Shown: positions 32,168-41,144 of the stretch, one piece after another
How the letters are laid out: each line of letters starts with the position of its first letter
How positions within the stretch are numbered: the first letter of the stretch is position 1
Assembly: GCA_044224905.1 (NCBI GenBank)
Contig: JBGAJN010000001.1
Location: 620,001 to 684,000 of the forward strand
From: JBGAJN01 sp044224905
GTDB lineage: Bacteria > Verrucomicrobiota > Verrucomicrobiia > Limisphaerales > JBGAJN01
Direction of reading: 5' to 3'
Length of the DNA stretch: 64,000 nt
The notes under the pieces: generated by a model
The model's database searches: none
The model's input: only the letters and a program-made list of their open reading frames with translations
What the model was told of the DNA's origin: nothing
Translations under genes and position numbers: made by a program

Positions 32168-32770
32168 TCATTCGAAAAGAGCGTCGGCTTCCGGCTTGCT
32201 CAAGATGACCAGGGTCCAAATTCCGCCGATCAGTCCGACCGGGCAGCAACAGGGATTGCCACACAACAGACCAAGGATTGCGGCCGCCATCACGAAGCCG
32301 CGTCGACGCCGCTTCAACAACGAGATGCCGCCCATCAGGATGACTGTGCTCAGTCCGATCGAGAAGAGGTTCGCCGGAATGCCTGCGGAGTATTGCAGAA
32401 ACCGGAGAAATGCCGGCGGCACATCCGCGGGCATGCCGTGAAGCTGGCTGAGTTGGAGTCCGCCGCCGAAAATGTGCTGCGCAAGCCCGATGGCGGAAAA
32501 TAGAATTCCGCCGCCGCCACCGATGATCAGGAGAACCGCTGGCGCGGTCACTTCCACGGGCGGATTCTCGGAAGGTGGCGGCATAGTCAGCGTAGGAGGC
32601 AGAGCGGCTTGAGCAAATTCCGGGAAGCTTCCCAACGGCTGCCATTCGCCCCCGGAAATGCGCTGAGCCAGCGTCTGGGCGTTGCAGCGTCCCTCGCGCA
32701 TCCACGCTTGGATTTCGCTCACCGTTACTGGCCCGTATTCTTTTTTGTCACCGCCAATGATTTTGAACAT
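32168..32770 (-). CDS. GYF_2-domain membrane protein
   Basis: Encodes 200 residues from ATG at 32770. The N-terminal GYF_2 domain (MFKIIGGDKKEYGPVTVSEI, then EWQPLGSFPEF) is paralogous to that of the 154-residue neighbour. A Pro-rich linker (LTMPPPSENPP) follows, then three or four hydrophobic segments with a Cys cluster (GNPCCCPVGLIGG) in the last loop. It is the first gene of the small membrane-protein cluster and sits 6 bases from DUF2752. The 138 bases upstream contain no gene. Confidence 0.8.
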   Translation of the reverse strand: MFKIIGGDKKEYGPVTVSEIQAWMREGRCNAQTLAQRISGGEWQPLGSFPEFAQAALPPTLTMPPPSENPPVEVTAPAVLLIIGGGGGILFSAIGLAQHIFGGGLQLSQLHGMPADVPPAFLRFLQYSAGIPANLFSIGLSTVILMGGISLLKRRRRGFVMAAAILGLLCGNPCCCPVGLIGGIWTLVILSKPEADALFE

Positions 32771-32908
32771 GAGGTGGGCGTTCCTAATTACGCTGAATGT
32801 TGATTGATTTCTCGAACCGCGCGTGGCCGTCTTGTCCAGCTTGGTGCGCGTGCATGGGCGAAGAGTATGCACCGGACCGGATTTCTCAAGCCCAAGCGTT
32901 GTCGACGA

Positions 32909-33976
32909 TCAGCCGGACAAACGTCCGCGCAGCGACGTTCCCGCCGTCACCAACTCCTCGAGCTTCGCCTGAGCGCGACCGCTGTCGATCAATTCACCGG
33001 CGACGTTCCAGCCTTGCTCCAGCGTCGGCGCGTGACCGGCGATAAACAGGCCGGCGGCGGCGTTGATTAAAACCGCGTCCCGTTTCGGGCCGCGTTCCTT
33101 GCCGGAAAGAATGCGGTGCGCGATCGCGGCGTTGCTGCGGGAATCACTGCCCGCGAGGTCGGCCAACGTGGCGGGTTGCGCCGGGAAAATGTTGGGAGCT
33201 TTCTCCGATTTCGACAGGCCCACTTGGTGGTCCAGTTCCACAACCGTGTTGGCGCCGAGCGTGGAGAACTCGTCGAGATACGCGGAGCCGACCTGACCGC
33301 TGACGACGATCGCGCGCCGGAGTCCGAGCAATTGCAGCACGCGCGCCATGGGCTCGCACAACTCCGGTCGCGGCACGCCGATGAGTTGCGCGTTCGGCTC
33401 GGCAGGATTCAACAACGGTCCGAGGAAATTGAAAATCGTCCGCACGCCACGAGAGGAGCAGAGCTTGCGCGCCGGTCCGATCTGTTTGAACGCCGGGTGA
33501 TAGAGCGGCGCGAAGAAGAACGCGAAGTGGTGTTTCTCGAGCCATTCCGCCGCGACGTCGGGCGTGAGTTCGATCGGAATGCCGAGCGCCTCGAGCACGT
33601 CGGCGCTGCCGGCTTGCGAGGTGACGGCGCGATTGCCGTGCTTGGCGACAGTCACGCCCGCGGCGGCGAGGATCAGCGACGCCGTGGTGGAAATGTTGAA
33701 CGTGTTCAACCGATCCCCGCCGGTACCGCAAACATCGACGATCAAACGGGCGCGCGTTTCGGCCGACAGTTTCGGGCGCACGGCGCGTTGGCGGAGTTGG
33801 CGGGCGAATCCGTAGATCTCTTCGGGCGTTTCGCCCTTCTTGCCGAGCGCGGTGAGAAAGTCCGCCTTCAATTCCACGGATGGTGCCGCATCGGTCAATT
33901 GCTCTACCGCCGCGACGATCTGGTCGTCGGAAAGGGGTTCGCGGCTCTCGAGTTGCCGGATGAATTGTTGCAGCAC
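32909..33976 (-). CDS. trpD: anthranilate phosphoribosyltransferase
   Basis: Encodes 355 residues from a GTG at 33976. The PRPP-binding motif GTGGDRLNTFNIST (residues about 83-96), KHGNRAVTSQAGSADVLEALG and the second-metal/anthranilate region (MHPAFK-type LYHPAFKQI; RTIFNFLGPLLNP) are all present. It transfers anthranilate to PRPP in tryptophan synthesis. No other trp genes are adjacent. It is divergent from the macA-type gene. Confidence 0.95.
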   Translation of the reverse strand: MLQQFIRQLESREPLSDDQIVAAVEQLTDAAPSVELKADFLTALGKKGETPEEIYGFARQLRQRAVRPKLSAETRARLIVDVCGTGGDRLNTFNISTTASLILAAAGVTVAKHGNRAVTSQAGSADVLEALGIPIELTPDVAAEWLEKHHFAFFFAPLYHPAFKQIGPARKLCSSRGVRTIFNFLGPLLNPAEPNAQLIGVPRPELCEPMARVLQLLGLRRAIVVSGQVGSAYLDEFSTLGANTVVELDHQVGLSKSEKAPNIFPAQPATLADLAGSDSRSNAAIAHRILSGKERGPKRDAVLINAAAGLFIAGHAPTLEQGWNVAGELIDSGRAQAKLEELVTAGTSLRGRLSG

Positions 33977-34090
33977 GGCGGGACTTTAATTCATGTCGGC
34001 AAGGCGGCAAGCCCGATCCCTGTGCGAAGCCCCGGCGTTTTAGTGCTGGCGCAAGGGAGCATATTGCTGAACCATTTGACCATAGATTTC

Positions 34091-35617
34091 ATGGGCAGCT
34101 ATATGGCGACATCTTCAAAGTCCGGCTTCAGCAAACTGATAATTCTTCTCGTGCTGGCGGTTGGCGCAGGGGTGACGATCTGGTGGTTGAGCAAAGATAA
34201 CACGGAGGATAAGCCGAAATATCAATCTGTCGGCGTCGTGCGCGGCGATATCATTCAGGCCGTGACGGCCACGGGGACGCTTAATCCTGTGCTCAATGTG
34301 CAGGTGGGCAGCCAGATTTCCGGCAATATCCAGAAGCTCTACGCGGATTTTAATTCGAAGGTGAAGGCCGGCCAGCTGATCGCGCAGCTCGACGCGGCGA
34401 GCTACAAGGCACGCGTAGAGCAAACCACCGCGGACGTCGCCAATGCCAAGGCCGCGTTGCAGCTCGCTCAAATTAACGCGCGTCGCGCGGCGGATCTGTT
34501 CAAGGATCGGCTTATTTCTCAATCGGAGTACGACACGGCGGTAGCCGGTCTCGCGCAGGCGGAAGCCCTGTTGCAAACGCGTGAAGCGTCGATGAACAGC
34601 GCGAAGGTCGATCTTGACCGTTGCTCGATTTTTTCTCCCGTGGACGGAATCGTCATCGATCGCAAGGTCGATGTCGGTCAGACGGTGGCCGCAAGCATGA
34701 ACGCGCCCGTGCTTTTCCAAATTGCCAACGATCTCACTAAAATGCAGATCGACGCGAACGTCTCCGAGGCCGACGTCGGGGGCGTGGTCGAGGGGCAGGA
34801 GGTCACCTTCACGGTCGATGCATTTCCCGGACGCACTTTCAATGGTAAGGTGGTCCAAGTGCGCAACTCCCCCATCACTGTCCAGAACGTGGTGACCTAC
34901 GACACGGTGATCGAAGTGTCGAATGCCGAACTCAAACTCAAGCCCGGCATGACCGCCAACGTCTCCATCATCACCGCGAAGAAAGAAGGGGTGCTGAAAA
35001 TCCCGAACTCGTCATTGCGTTTCAAGCCGCCGGAGCCGACCACCAATCTGACTTTCGTGACCAAGATGCTCACATCGGTCGGCCTCGGCAAAAAGCCCGC
35101 GCCGGCCGCAACCAACGTCGTCGCCAAAGTCGAAACGGACACCAACGCTGCCCCTGCAATCGTCATCACGGGCGATGAGCCGGGCGACGTCCTCTTTAAA
35201 AAAATGCGCGAGTTGCGGGAAGCTGGAGGCGAAATGACTGAAGCGGCGCGCGCCCGTTTTCGCGAGCGCATTGCATCCGGCGAGTTGAAGCGTCCCGAAG
35301 GTTCGGGTGGTCCCGGCGGGGGCGGTTCGCGTTCCGGTTCCGGCGGTTCACGATATGCCGGTCCCGTGTCGCGGACGGTGTATCTCCTCTCGACGAACAC
35401 GGTCTCCAGTCAAGACGAGCCGGTGATTGAACCGAAGGCGGCGCGCGTGAAATTGGGTATCAGCGATGGTGCCACCACCGAGGTGATTGACGGATTGAAG
35501 GAAGGTGACAACGTGATCACCGCGGTGAAATTGCCGCAGGCGAGCGGAGCCACCGCGGCTGCGCCCTCAAGCGGCGGCAGCCCCTTTGGCAGCCCATTCG
35601 GCCGCGGACCGCGCTGA
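34091..35617 (+). CDS. macA: MacA-type periplasmic adaptor of an ABC exporter
   Basis: Encodes 508 residues from ATG at 34091 (a second ATG at 34103 is possible). An N-terminal membrane anchor (IILLVLAVGAGVTIWWL) precedes the lipoyl/hairpin/barrel order of HlyD-family adaptors: VGSQISGNIQKLYADFNSKV, a coiled-coil hairpin (about 95-180), CSIFSPVDGIVIDRKVDVGQ and LKPGMTANVSI. Before the C-terminus it has an unusual insert: a charged helix (DVLFKKMRELREAGGEMTEA) and a Gly/Ser-rich linker. It links inner-membrane MacB to an outer-membrane channel. The ATPase and permease follow after one intervening gene. Confidence 0.88.
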   Translation: MGSYMATSSKSGFSKLIILLVLAVGAGVTIWWLSKDNTEDKPKYQSVGVVRGDIIQAVTATGTLNPVLNVQVGSQISGNIQKLYADFNSKVKAGQLIAQLDAASYKARVEQTTADVANAKAALQLAQINARRAADLFKDRLISQSEYDTAVAGLAQAEALLQTREASMNSAKVDLDRCSIFSPVDGIVIDRKVDVGQTVAASMNAPVLFQIANDLTKMQIDANVSEADVGGVVEGQEVTFTVDAFPGRTFNGKVVQVRNSPITVQNVVTYDTVIEVSNAELKLKPGMTANVSIITAKKEGVLKIPNSSLRFKPPEPTTNLTFVTKMLTSVGLGKKPAPAATNVVAKVETDTNAAPAIVITGDEPGDVLFKKMRELREAGGEMTEAARARFRERIASGELKRPEGSGGPGGGGSRSGSGGSRYAGPVSRTVYLLSTNTVSSQDEPVIEPKAARVKLGISDGATTEVIDGLKEGDNVITAVKLPQASGATAAAPSSGGSPFGSPFGRGPR

Positions 35618-35633
35618 GAAGTTGTTTCGCATC

Positions 35634-36596
35634 GTGAAAGCCATACGCGTCCATCAGTACGGTCCGCCCGACGTCCTCCAGTACGAGGAAGTGCCCGACC
35701 TCGTGCCCGGGCGGGGTCAATTGGTCGTGCGGGTGCGCGCCATCGGCGTGAACCCCGTGGACACGTACATCCGTTCGGGCACTTACGCGCGCAAGGAGCC
35801 GTTGCCTTACACTCCCGGCACTGACGCTGCCGGAGTCGTGGCATCGGTCGGCCGCGATACGGCGCGATTCTCGGTCGGGGATCGTGTTTACCTCTACGGC
35901 AGTTTCAGCGGCACCTATGCGCAACAAGCCCTTTGCGCCGAGCACCACGTTCATCCGCTCCCGGCCGGGGCGACGTTTCCCCAGGGTGCCGCGCTTGGTG
36001 TTCCGTATGCCACGGCGCATCGCGCTCTGTTCCATCGTGGCGCGGCGCATCCCGGCGAAACAGTTTTGATCCACGGCGCCAGCGGCGGTGTGGGGCAGGC
36101 CGCCGTGCAACTCGCCAGTGCCGCCGGGCTCACGGTGATCGGGACGGCTGGCACTGCTGCCGGGCGCGAGTTCGTTCTCCAGCAGGGCGCCAGTCACGCG
36201 CTGGATCACCGGGCTCCGGATTACCTGAACGAGGTGATGAAGCTCACCAGCGGCAAGGGCGTGAACCTCATCATCGAGATGCTCGCGAACGTAAACCTCG
36301 CGAAGGACCTCACCGTGCTCGCGAAGTTTGGTCGCGTCGTCGTCGTCGGCAGCCGCGGCCCGATCGAGATCAACCCGCGCGAAACGATGATGCGTGACGC
36401 GGACATTCGCGGCATGACGCTCTTCAATGCGAACGACGACGAGCTCTCGGGCGCGCATCAGGGTTTGCAGATGGGATTGGCGGACGGAACCTTGCGACCG
36501 GTCATTGCCCAGGAGTTTCTGCTGAGCGACGCTTCGCGGGCGCACGAGGCCGTGATGGCCGATGGTAAATTGGGAAAGATTATTCTCGTGACGTGA
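35634..36596 (+). CDS. NADPH:quinone reductase-like (QOR) oxidoreductase
   Basis: Encodes 320 residues from GTG at 35634, 16 bases after the adaptor gene. It has the MDR pattern: GVNPVDTYIRSG, YTPGTDAAGVVASVG, GDRVY, then the NADPH-binding LIHGASGGVGQAAVQLA, and the quinone-oxidoreductase ending (ADGKLGKIIL). It has no zinc-binding cysteines. It overlaps the ABC ATPase start (GTGA at 36593-36596), so it is translated as part of the exporter operon, an unusual position. Confidence 0.9.
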   Translation: MKAIRVHQYGPPDVLQYEEVPDLVPGRGQLVVRVRAIGVNPVDTYIRSGTYARKEPLPYTPGTDAAGVVASVGRDTARFSVGDRVYLYGSFSGTYAQQALCAEHHVHPLPAGATFPQGAALGVPYATAHRALFHRGAAHPGETVLIHGASGGVGQAAVQLASAAGLTVIGTAGTAAGREFVLQQGASHALDHRAPDYLNEVMKLTSGKGVNLIIEMLANVNLAKDLTVLAKFGRVVVVGSRGPIEINPRETMMRDADIRGMTLFNANDDELSGAHQGLQMGLADGTLRPVIAQEFLLSDASRAHEAVMADGKLGKIILVT

Positions 36597-37393
36597 GCGC
36601 CGAAGCCTCCAATACCCTTGCTGCCGCCAACGGGCAGCCCGTCATCGACCTCGAGGACATCCACAAAACCTATTCCTCCGGGGAGGTGCAAGTGAAGGCC
36701 GTGCGCGGGGTAACGCTCAAGATTTTCCGCGGCGAATTTGTCGCACTCATGGGCGCCAGTGGCTCTGGCAAGTCCACGATGATGAACACGCTGGGCTGCC
36801 TCGACCGGCCCACGAAGGGGAAATATCTTCTCGATGGCATCGACGTCTCCTCCTTGAACCGCGACGAACTCGCGGACATTCGCAATCAGAAGATCGGCTT
36901 CGTCTTTCAAGGCTTCAATCTCCTCTCGCGCACTTCCGCGGTAGAGAATGTTGAGCTCCCGATGCTCTACATGCGTCGCCGTCTTGCCGGTGGCACGCAA
37001 CGCGAACGTGCGCTGAAGGCGCTCGAAACTGTCGGCCTCGGACAACGGGCGGATCACACGCCCAATCAACTTTCCGGTGGTCAGCAGCAGCGGGTGGCCA
37101 TTGCGCGTGCGCTCGCCAACGAGCCGTCACTTCTCCTCGCGGATGAACCCACCGGCAACCTCGACAGCCAGACCAGCATTGAGATCATGGGAGTGTTCCA
37201 GAAACTCAATGACGCCGGCATGACCATCGTGATGGTCACGCATGAACTCGACATTGCTCGTTTTTGCAAACGCAACATCATCATGCGCGACGGCCTGGTG
37301 GTGAGTGACAAGCCGGTCGAGAACCGTCTCAACGCCGAGGCGGAACTCACGCGTCTGCGTCAGGAACAACAGGCGGTGCAACTGGCGAACTGA
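36593..37393 (+). CDS. MacB/LolD-type ABC transporter ATP-binding protein
   Basis: Encodes 266 residues. Walker A GASGSGKST, Q-loop (VFQGFNLL), signature LSGGQQQR and Walker B LLLADEPTGNLD are complete. The LolD/MacB-group marker of a short spacing after the Q-loop is present (RTSAVENVELPMLY). A C-terminal charged helix (EAELTRLRQEQQAVQ) extends beyond the core. It starts with a GTG overlapping the oxidoreductase stop and ends 2 bases before the permease gene. Confidence 0.93.
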   Translation: MSAEASNTLAAANGQPVIDLEDIHKTYSSGEVQVKAVRGVTLKIFRGEFVALMGASGSGKSTMMNTLGCLDRPTKGKYLLDGIDVSSLNRDELADIRNQKIGFVFQGFNLLSRTSAVENVELPMLYMRRRLAGGTQRERALKALETVGLGQRADHTPNQLSGGQQQRVAIARALANEPSLLLADEPTGNLDSQTSIEIMGVFQKLNDAGMTIVMVTHELDIARFCKRNIIMRDGLVVSDKPVENRLNAEAELTRLRQEQQAVQLAN

Positions 37394-37395
37394 GC

Positions 37396-38613
37396 ATGCG
37401 CTTTCTTTCCATTATCAAGATTGCCTTTCGCGCGCTGCGGCGGAACACGCTTCGCACGATTCTCACAATGCTCGGCATCATCATCGGTGTCGGCGCCGTC
37501 ATCGCGATGGTTGGCATTGGCAACGGCGCGAAGGCGCAGGTCGAGGCGCGTATCGCCGCGTTGGGCCAGAACGTGATTCTGGTTTACGCGGGCGACATGC
37601 GGCGTGGCGGTGTCTCCAGCGGGTTTGGCGGCGCCGGCACGTTGACCGTTGAGGACGCCCTGGCCATTGAAAAGGAAGTTGCCGGCGTGGCAGCCATCAG
37701 TCCGGAGATTCGCACGTACGGCCAGATCGCTTACGGCAACCAGAACTGGAATAGCAGCCTGCTGGGTGAAGGGGTGGACTATTTGCAAATCCGCACTTGG
37801 GAACTGGCCGAAGGCGAATTCTTCACGGAGGTTGATGTGCGCGCGGCGGGAAAGGTTTGTGTCATCGGCAAGACCACCACCGAGAAGCTTTTTGGCGAGG
37901 AGGATCCGATTGGCAAAATCATTCGCATCAAGAATGTGCCGCTGAAAATTCTGGGCGTGCTGAAATCAAAGGGCTTCTCCGTCTTCGGTTCGGATCAGGA
38001 TGACACTGTCATTGTCCCGTACACCACGGCAATGAAACGCATCGCGGGCGTAACGTTTCTCCGCAGCATCAACGTGCAGGCGCAATCGCCGGAAGTGATC
38101 GCCAAGGTGCAGGAAGGGATTACCAGTCTGCTTCGCCAGCGCCACCGCATTCAGCAGGGACGCGAGGATGATTTTACCGTCCGCAATCAACAGGAAATTT
38201 CCGAGACTGCCAATGCGACCACGGAAGTGATGACCGCATTGCTTGCCGCGATCGCCAGCGTGTCGCTGCTCGTTGGCGGCATCGGCATCATGAACATCAT
38301 GCTCGTGAGCGTCACGGAGCGGACTCGCGAGATCGGCATCCGCATGGCGGTCGGCGCGCGTGGTCGCGACATCCTTACGCAATTTCTGATTGAAGCGGTG
38401 ACGCTGAGCAGCATTGGTGGAATCCTCGGTATTGGCCTGGGTGTCGGTGGCGCCAAACTGCTCACCATCGTCAAGAATTGGCCCACGCTCATATCGCCGG
38501 ATTCGGTTTTACTGGCGTTCGCCTTCAGCGCCGCCGTGGGAATCTTCTTCGGCTTCTACCCCGCCCGCAAAGCCTCGCAGCTCGATCCAATCGACGCGCT
38601 CCGTTACGAATGA
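37396..38613 (+). CDS. MacB-type ABC transporter permease
   Basis: Encodes 405 residues with four membrane segments: one at about 20-42 (TILTMLGIIIGVGAVIAMVGIG) and three at the C-terminus (about 280-395). A large periplasmic MacB_PCD domain lies between them. GGIGIMNIMLVSVTERTREIGIRMAVGA is the FtsX-family coupling region (key part RTREIGIR). With the adaptor and ATPase it forms a tripartite mechanotransmission exporter, of which macrolide and peptide exporters are known examples; the substrate here is unknown. Confidence 0.92.
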   Translation: MRFLSIIKIAFRALRRNTLRTILTMLGIIIGVGAVIAMVGIGNGAKAQVEARIAALGQNVILVYAGDMRRGGVSSGFGGAGTLTVEDALAIEKEVAGVAAISPEIRTYGQIAYGNQNWNSSLLGEGVDYLQIRTWELAEGEFFTEVDVRAAGKVCVIGKTTTEKLFGEEDPIGKIIRIKNVPLKILGVLKSKGFSVFGSDQDDTVIVPYTTAMKRIAGVTFLRSINVQAQSPEVIAKVQEGITSLLRQRHRIQQGREDDFTVRNQQEISETANATTEVMTALLAAIASVSLLVGGIGIMNIMLVSVTERTREIGIRMAVGARGRDILTQFLIEAVTLSSIGGILGIGLGVGGAKLLTIVKNWPTLISPDSVLLAFAFSAAVGIFFGFYPARKASQLDPIDALRYE

Positions 38614-39641
38614 GTCGGTCCGCAGAAATTCTTCCCACGAACACGGCGGCGCTGTTTCGCACTGCGGTGCAACGTGCCGCCGCCTTGCTCAAGGCCGGCG
38701 AACTCGTCGCGCTGCCCACGGAAACGGTCTACGGCCTTGCCGCCAACGCGCTCGATGCAACAGCAGTCGAAAAAATTTTCGCCGCCAAGGGGCGCCCGGC
38801 GCACAACCCGATCATCGTCCACGTCGCCGATCTCGCGATGGCGCGTCGCTGCGTCACCGGATGGCCGCAAGCCGCCGCGCAACTCGCCACCTCATTCTGG
38901 CCTGGGCCGCTGACGATCGTGCTGCCCCGCGCGCGGGAGATTCCTGACATCGTGACGGCGGGCGGACCGACCGTCGGCGTGCGTTGGCCGAGTCATCCCT
39001 TCATTCAAGCGGTGATTCGCGAGTGCGGCTTTCCGCTCGCTGCTCCGAGTGCAAACCAATCAAACGAACTCTCGCCCACGAACGCCGAGCACGTTCAAAA
39101 ATCGCTCGGACGTCGAGTCAAACTCATCGTTAATGGTGGCCAATGTCAGGTGGGCATTGAATCCACCGTGGTCGATGCGAGCGTCACGCCGCCGCGCGTG
39201 TTGCGTCCCGGAATGATTCACGAAGAATCGCTCCGCGCCGCAGTAGGCGAGTTGCAGGCGCACCGTGATACGCACGGAACTACGAGCGAAGCGCTCCGGA
39301 GCCCAGGCCAATTGCGGAAACATTATTCGCCGAAAGCCAAGTTGATGATGTTGCGCTGGCGCGACGACGCCGACTTGCGCGCGCAATTGCGACGTTTCAA
39401 TGCCGCACCGGACTTCCTGCATTCCACCTGCATCATCACGCATTCCACGATTCCGTCGGGCGAGGGTTTCGGTGGCGTGCATGTGATTCCGCACGACGCC
39501 GAGGCGTTCGCCCGGGCGATCTATGCTGAGCTGCATCGTTGTGACGAAGACGGCGCGCGAACGATCATTGTCGAGGAACTTCCCGACGCGCCGGAGTGGC
39601 GTGCGATTGCCGACCGTTTGCATCGTGCGTCGGCGCCGTGA
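38610..39641 (+). CDS. L-threonylcarbamoyladenylate synthase (Sua5/YwlC family)
   Basis: Encodes 343 residues from ATG at 38610, overlapping the permease stop by four bases (ATGA). The YrdC domain (about 20-210) has PTETVYGLAANALD, KIFAAKGRPAHNPIIVHV, FWPGPLTIVLPR and APSANQSNELSPT. A C-terminal Sua5 domain (about 235-343) contains GQLRKHYSPKAKL. It makes threonylcarbamoyl-AMP for tRNA t6A37. Its place at the end of an exporter operon is probably incidental. It is convergent with the ceramidase-like gene, 3 bases apart. Confidence 0.93.
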   Translation: MSRSAEILPTNTAALFRTAVQRAAALLKAGELVALPTETVYGLAANALDATAVEKIFAAKGRPAHNPIIVHVADLAMARRCVTGWPQAAAQLATSFWPGPLTIVLPRAREIPDIVTAGGPTVGVRWPSHPFIQAVIRECGFPLAAPSANQSNELSPTNAEHVQKSLGRRVKLIVNGGQCQVGIESTVVDASVTPPRVLRPGMIHEESLRAAVGELQAHRDTHGTTSEALRSPGQLRKHYSPKAKLMMLRWRDDADLRAQLRRFNAAPDFLHSTCIITHSTIPSGEGFGGVHVIPHDAEAFARAIYAELHRCDEDGARTIIVEELPDAPEWRAIADRLHRASAP

Positions 39642-39644
39642 CGG

Positions 39645-41090
39645 CTAGTTGAACCGCCCCACCATCTCCAGCAGCACCGCGAGGATTTTGTTCGACGCCT
39701 CGACTTCGAGACGGTTCGTACCGAGCCATGTTTCGTAACCGCCGAGCTTGTGATGCTCAGGCGTCGGGAGGTAGCCGTAGTAACCGTTGGCGATGCTCAT
39801 GATGAAGCTCGGCTTGAACGGGCTGCGTTTTTTGAACTCGAGCCCGATCTCCACGAACACCTCATTCGGTATCGCCCCGATCGCCACGTCGCCCACGCGA
39901 AACGCCTGCAACGGCAGCGGAATCGTCGTCGGCCACGCGTTCATGCTGATGGTGCGCTGCGCGTAAATTTCCTCGAGCGTCGCGGCGCGATTGGTGGGCT
40001 TGGGCGTGGCGACGATGGCTTGTGCACGCGCCAGTTGTTCCGGCGTCGGATGGCGGAAGCCTACTTCGAGTGAACGGAGCGAGCCCGCGAGCGGCACCCA
40101 GTCGCGCCACTGAATTTTTTGATACGCCGCGTGCGCCGCCTGCGCCACGTGATCGGCTACCTCGCGCATCTTCTCGTAGGGTGCGCGCTTCTCGGCGGGT
40201 TTGGTGAAATCGATGTTGTTGATGTTGCCGCTGGTGCCGTTGCTCATCAGCGCGACGAACGGCGGATCCTGCCGATCGGCGCCGAGCAGTTGCTGGATGC
40301 GATCGCAGAACAGGCCGTAGTAGTCGGAAGAAATATCCGCGTTCTTCACGCCGCCCACGTAGTGCAACGAATAGTTCGCGAGCAGGCCAATGGGCCGGCC
40401 TTCGAGCGACGTTACCGCGATCAGGCAGATCTCCGGATCAGTCGGACCAGCGGGCTTGTCGAGATTCTTGCTGGCCCGCGGCGGATTCATTTTCACCAAA
40501 TCGTTGGTGCCGCCGAACGGAGTCACTGGGACCGTGCCGGGCTTCATGAACCAGCGACGATTGAACACTTCGCGCGGCTCGTTCCCCACGGCCCAGCCGA
40601 TGCGCGCGGGCGCAAGGTTGTTGAACGCTCGGCGAACAGCGTCTGCGATGCGACGGGCGACGAACTGCTGGTAGTTATCGAGCGACCGCTTCAAAGCGAG
40701 GCGATCCTTCCCCAACGCACTCGTGGCAGAATGCGTGTGCGTGCACGACATCACGAGGCATTCGCCGCGCAGGCCGGTCTCGGCCGTCACGAGCCGGCGC
40801 GCTTCGTCGAAGAGCAATTGATCGGCCCCAAGCAAATCGCACACAACGAAGGCGAGCCGCGTCTCGCCGTTGTCGAGCGCGAGACAGCGAGCGTGGAGTT
40901 CGTCGTGAATGTGTGTCGATGGAAACGGAATGAACCCGCCGACGATTTCACCACCAATAGGCGGCGTGATGTTGCTCGTCGCGGCACCCGCACGGAAGAT
41001 GCGGGGCTTGGCCGGATTGGCGGCTACGGCGTTGAATACAATTCCGGTGAGGAGGACGAGGACGATGCAGGCGCGCGAGAGTGCTTTCAT
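39645..41090 (-). CDS. secreted neutral/alkaline ceramidase-like hydrolase
   Basis: Encodes 481 residues. A signal peptide (ACIVLVLLTGIVFNAVA) precedes the neutral/alkaline non-lysosomal ceramidase N-domain: AGAATSNITPPIGG, VMSCTHTHSATS (zinc-type His pair), LMSNGTSGNINN and IANGYYGYLPTPE. The length (about 460 mature) is shorter than Pseudomonas ceramidase (about 670), lacking the C-terminal Ig-like domain. Many bacterial members of this group act on unknown amide substrates, so ceramide is only one possibility. It follows two glycosyltransferase genes on the same strand. Confidence 0.8.
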   Translation of the reverse strand: MKALSRACIVLVLLTGIVFNAVAANPAKPRIFRAGAATSNITPPIGGEIVGGFIPFPSTHIHDELHARCLALDNGETRLAFVVCDLLGADQLLFDEARRLVTAETGLRGECLVMSCTHTHSATSALGKDRLALKRSLDNYQQFVARRIADAVRRAFNNLAPARIGWAVGNEPREVFNRRWFMKPGTVPVTPFGGTNDLVKMNPPRASKNLDKPAGPTDPEICLIAVTSLEGRPIGLLANYSLHYVGGVKNADISSDYYGLFCDRIQQLLGADRQDPPFVALMSNGTSGNINNIDFTKPAEKRAPYEKMREVADHVAQAAHAAYQKIQWRDWVPLAGSLRSLEVGFRHPTPEQLARAQAIVATPKPTNRAATLEEIYAQRTISMNAWPTTIPLPLQAFRVGDVAIGAIPNEVFVEIGLEFKKRSPFKPSFIMSIANGYYGYLPTPEHHKLGGYETWLGTNRLEVEASNKILAVLLEMVGRFN

Positions 41091-41144
41091 GACGCGAGGT
41101 TGGACGGGAAGATTCTCCCGCGCTTCACGTGAATCGAGCAGAAT

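Noticed and set aside
33116..34090. A long in-frame extension upstream of the MacA-type adaptor
   Set aside because: It is antisense to trpD and has no adaptor-like sequence. The membrane anchor starts right after ATG 34091/34103.
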